Positions 5,186-7,284 of a stretch of 7,284 nucleotides of DNA are shown piece by piece. Both the position numbers and the translations under genes were made by a program. The stretch spans positions 1 to 7,284 of the forward strand of contig RFMK01000071.1 of assembly GCA_009927705.1 (NCBI GenBank). Reading direction: 5' to 3'. The stretch comes from Actinomycetota bacterium (GTDB taxonomy: Bacteria > Actinomycetota > Actinomycetes > Nanopelagicales > Nanopelagicaceae). The notes below the pieces were generated by a model that was given only the letters and a program-made list of their open reading frames with translations, ran no database searches and was not told the origin of the DNA. How positions within the stretch are numbered: the stretch's first letter is position 1; the number at the start of each line of letters is the position of its first letter.

Positions 5186-7026
5186 ATCACTACTCATTAG
5201 TCGAGAAACGGATCCGTTATGTCGTCGCCATTTCTTTAGTTCTTCTCATTGCTTTTGCGGTACGACTTGTTGATGTCCAGGCGGTACGTGCAGCGGGATA
5301 TGCCAATCGCGCCGATATGGAGTTAGCAAAGAAATCAATCATCATGGCGCCTCGCGGTGCAATCACTGATATCAACGGTGTGGAATTCGCTCGTAGCGTT
5401 ACGGCTTATCGAATCTTGGCCGACCAAGCAATCATCGACTATCCAAGGAAACTCGCGGAAATTGCTGCACCAATTCTTGGAATGTCCGTCGCCAAACTCG
5501 AACAGGAACTCACGGGCACTCGCAGATATGTTGTCATCTCTCAATCGGTAAAACCCGACGTCTGGCGCAAGCTCGAAACTGCAGTGGATCAATACAACTC
5601 TTCGGTCGCCAAAGATAAGAATGGTTATGTAAAGAAATTGGCGGGCTTCTTTGCAGAGCGGATATATGTTCGCGAATATCCAGAGGGAGAACTTGGTGCC
5701 GCAGTTGTTGGTTTCATTAACCGCGCCGGTGATGGAGCGGCTGGGCTTGAGTACAGCATGAATTCAACTTTGGCTGGAATTAATGGCGAATACACCTATG
5801 CCAATGCAGCCGGCACAATTATTCCGGGAACTCAGAAGATAACCGCTGAAGCAATACGTGGTAACTCGATTCGTTTGACAATTGATCGCGATGTTCAGTG
5901 GGTTGCCCAAGAAGCAATTAGAACGGTAGTCAAGAATTCGCGTGCGCTCTCTGGCACTGTGATCGTGATGAATCCAAAGACTGGCGCCATATTGGCTCAT
6001 GCAACATTCCCATCCTTTGAACCAGGAAACACGAAGAATGTAGATCCATATCGTTGGCAGAACCCATCTGTGCAAGAAGTTTATGAACCAGGCTCTACGG
6101 GAAAAATTATCACTCTGGCGTCGGCAATTGAAGAAGGAAAGATTGCACCTGAATCTGTATTGACGATTCCTTACAAGTTGAAACGCTCAAACAAAGTCTT
6201 CCATGATCACGAACCTCATCCAGTACAGCGATTGACTCTTGCGGGGGCGCTGGCGGTTTCGAGCAATACTGGCGCAATCAAAATCGGTGAAATGCTTTCA
6301 AATGAGAAGCTTCATGGATATTTGAAGAAATTTGGCATCGCGGAGAAGCCTGGATCAGGGCTTCCAGGTGAAGAGAGCGGAAAACTTCTAGCGGTAAAAG
6401 ATTGGTCAGGAACGACCGCCCCAACAGTGGCTTTTGGACAGGGCTACTCGGTAACCGCGATGCAAGCAACATCTGTTTTCGCAACTATTGCTAATGATGG
6501 TGTGCGAGTCACTCCAACAGTGATTGCCGGTGTTAGTGATGCTGCTGGACGTTACACACCTGCTAACAAACAGAAGTCTCTACGGGTAGTGAGCGCTGAT
6601 ACAGCGAAACAAATGCGTTTGATGATGGAGAGCGTTGTTTCTGCATCCGGAACTGCGCCATCTGCTGCAATTCCTGGATATCGCGTCGCAGGCAAAACTG
6701 GAACGGCGATGCGCGTTGATGATTCTTGTGGCTGCTATCGCGGATACACCGCTTCATTCATTGGCTTCGCGCCGGCAGATAAACCTGAATTTGTAGTCTC
6801 TGTGACTATCCAAGATCCCAAAGGCATACATTGGGGCGGTTATCTCGGCGGTCCAGTCTTCAAGAAAGTGATGAGCTTCGTGCTCAAAGATCAACATATT
6901 CCGCCCACACAACCCGCGACATTCACATATGCGCTCAATGAAAAAGATCTCAAAGCTCGCATTGCTGCCGAGGCCGCTACAGCAAATACATCAACGAACA
7001 AAACTCGAGTACAGAACAATGACTGA
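5182..7026 (+). CDS. ftsI: Septal peptidoglycan transpeptidase FtsI (class B penicillin-binding protein 3)
   Basis: 614 residues. It cross-links septal peptidoglycan outside the membrane, working with FtsW. A short basic N-terminus and one membrane anchor (about 11-30) precede the pedestal/dimerisation domain, which starts with APRGAITDINGVEFA (56-70) and contains REYPEGELGAAVVGF (164-178). The transpeptidase domain (about 250-570) has all three active-site motifs: STGK with nucleophile Ser305 and Lys308, SSN (360-362), and KTGTA (505-509). No PASTA repeats follow; the tail (about 575-614) is Ala/Thr/Asn-rich and probably disordered. A Cys pair, SCGC (515-518), lies just after the KTG motif. 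GTG 5182 is chosen: its GTGA overlaps the ftsL stop by 4 nt, it directly precedes the membrane anchor, and no strong ribosome site is visible, so coupled translation is likely. Confidence 0.96.
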   Translation: MNHYSLVEKRIRYVVAISLVLLIAFAVRLVDVQAVRAAGYANRADMELAKKSIIMAPRGAITDINGVEFARSVTAYRILADQAIIDYPRKLAEIAAPILGMSVAKLEQELTGTRRYVVISQSVKPDVWRKLETAVDQYNSSVAKDKNGYVKKLAGFFAERIYVREYPEGELGAAVVGFINRAGDGAAGLEYSMNSTLAGINGEYTYANAAGTIIPGTQKITAEAIRGNSIRLTIDRDVQWVAQEAIRTVVKNSRALSGTVIVMNPKTGAILAHATFPSFEPGNTKNVDPYRWQNPSVQEVYEPGSTGKIITLASAIEEGKIAPESVLTIPYKLKRSNKVFHDHEPHPVQRLTLAGALAVSSNTGAIKIGEMLSNEKLHGYLKKFGIAEKPGSGLPGEESGKLLAVKDWSGTTAPTVAFGQGYSVTAMQATSVFATIANDGVRVTPTVIAGVSDAAGRYTPANKQKSLRVVSADTAKQMRLMMESVVSASGTAPSAAIPGYRVAGKTGTAMRVDDSCGCYRGYTASFIGFAPADKPEFVVSVTIQDPKGIHWGGYLGGPVFKKVMSFVLKDQHIPPTQPATFTYALNEKDLKARIAAEAATANTSTNKTRVQNND

Positions 7027-7284
7027 GTTGCGGCGATTCGAACCTAATACCAAGACCTTAGGTGAGATCGCTGCTTTCCTCGGTGCCGACGTTAAAAACC
7101 CTTTCGAAAATATCGAAATAACAGGTATTTGTAGTAACTCTCAAGAAATCGAAGAAGGCGACCTTTTCCTTGCTCTTCCTGGAGTTAAGACTCATGGAGG
7201 AGCATTCCTTCCATCCGCTGTGGAGCGTGGTGCGAGGGCGGTTCTCACTGACATCGCAGGAAGCGAACTTTCCTCCGTTCGTGA
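7019..7284 (+). CDS. murE: UDP-N-acetylmuramyl-tripeptide synthetase MurE, N-terminal 88 residues (3' partial)
   Basis: ATG 7019 overlaps the last 8 nt of ftsI, and the frame stays open to the window end. MurE is the cytoplasmic ATP-dependent ligase that adds the third stem-peptide residue (meso-diaminopimelate or L-lysine) to UDP-MurNAc-L-Ala-D-Glu. Only the UDP-binding N-terminal domain is seen: ITGICSNSQEIEEGDLFLALPG (about 35-56) corresponds to the family's DSR-x(n)-GDLFVALPG region, and AVERGARAVLTD (68-79) is also typical. The ATP-binding and amino-acid-selecting parts lie outside the window, so the third residue cannot be predicted. MurF shares this fold, but the position right after ftsI and the THGGAF segment favour MurE. 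Confidence 0.9.
   Translation, partial: MTELRRFEPNTKTLGEIAAFLGADVKNPFENIEITGICSNSQEIEEGDLFLALPGVKTHGGAFLPSAVERGARAVLTDIAGSELSSVR

Overview
This window is an ordinary piece of bacterial chromosome, all genes on the + strand. It is almost certainly from an actinobacterium of moderate GC content (roughly half by eye). The evidence is the combination of a DUF3040 membrane protein, MraZ, RsmH, a short FtsL-type protein with the actinobacterial 'LGMVP..P.FLDL' ending, FtsI and MurE, plus an accessory DnaE-family polymerase of the kind seen in actinobacteria. The modest GC and very tight packing would fit a small-genome freshwater lineage such as the acI/Nanopelagicales group. That placement is inference.

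Layout. (1) Positions 1-2606 hold the C-terminal part of a DnaE-family DNA polymerase III alpha subunit (5' end outside the window), followed 4 nt later by dinB (DNA polymerase IV). The pair looks like a DNA-damage or translesion synthesis cassette. (2) Positions 2607-3028 hold a small two-helix DUF3040 membrane protein behind its own possible promoter, followed by a strong intrinsic terminator and a second, weaker one. (3) Positions 3118-3228 are the control region of the division and cell wall (dcw) cluster: five TGG-type boxes at an exact 10-bp period (MraZ operator), an overlapping sigma70-like promoter, and a GAAC-N4-GTTC palindrome. (4) Positions 3229-7284 hold mraZ, rsmH (mraW), ftsL-like, ftsI and the start of murE. 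From rsmH onward each gene overlaps the next by 1 to 8 nt.

The 161-nt gap between mraZ and rsmH is not empty. It folds into a nested stem-loop matching the position of the actinobacterial mraW RNA motif. Its C-rich terminal loop is a perfect 7-nt complement of the bases just upstream of the rsmH start codon, including the Shine-Dalgarno sequence.

How the genes work together: the two polymerases act in damage tolerance. MraZ regulates the cluster. RsmH methylates 16S rRNA. The FtsL-like protein and FtsI act in the divisome, and MurE makes peptidoglycan precursor. No mobile element, CRISPR array, tRNA or rRNA was seen, and no stretch over 300 bases lacks a gene. I found no wholly new system. 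The regulatory leaders at 3131-3228 and 3685-3821 are the most rewarding places to look.
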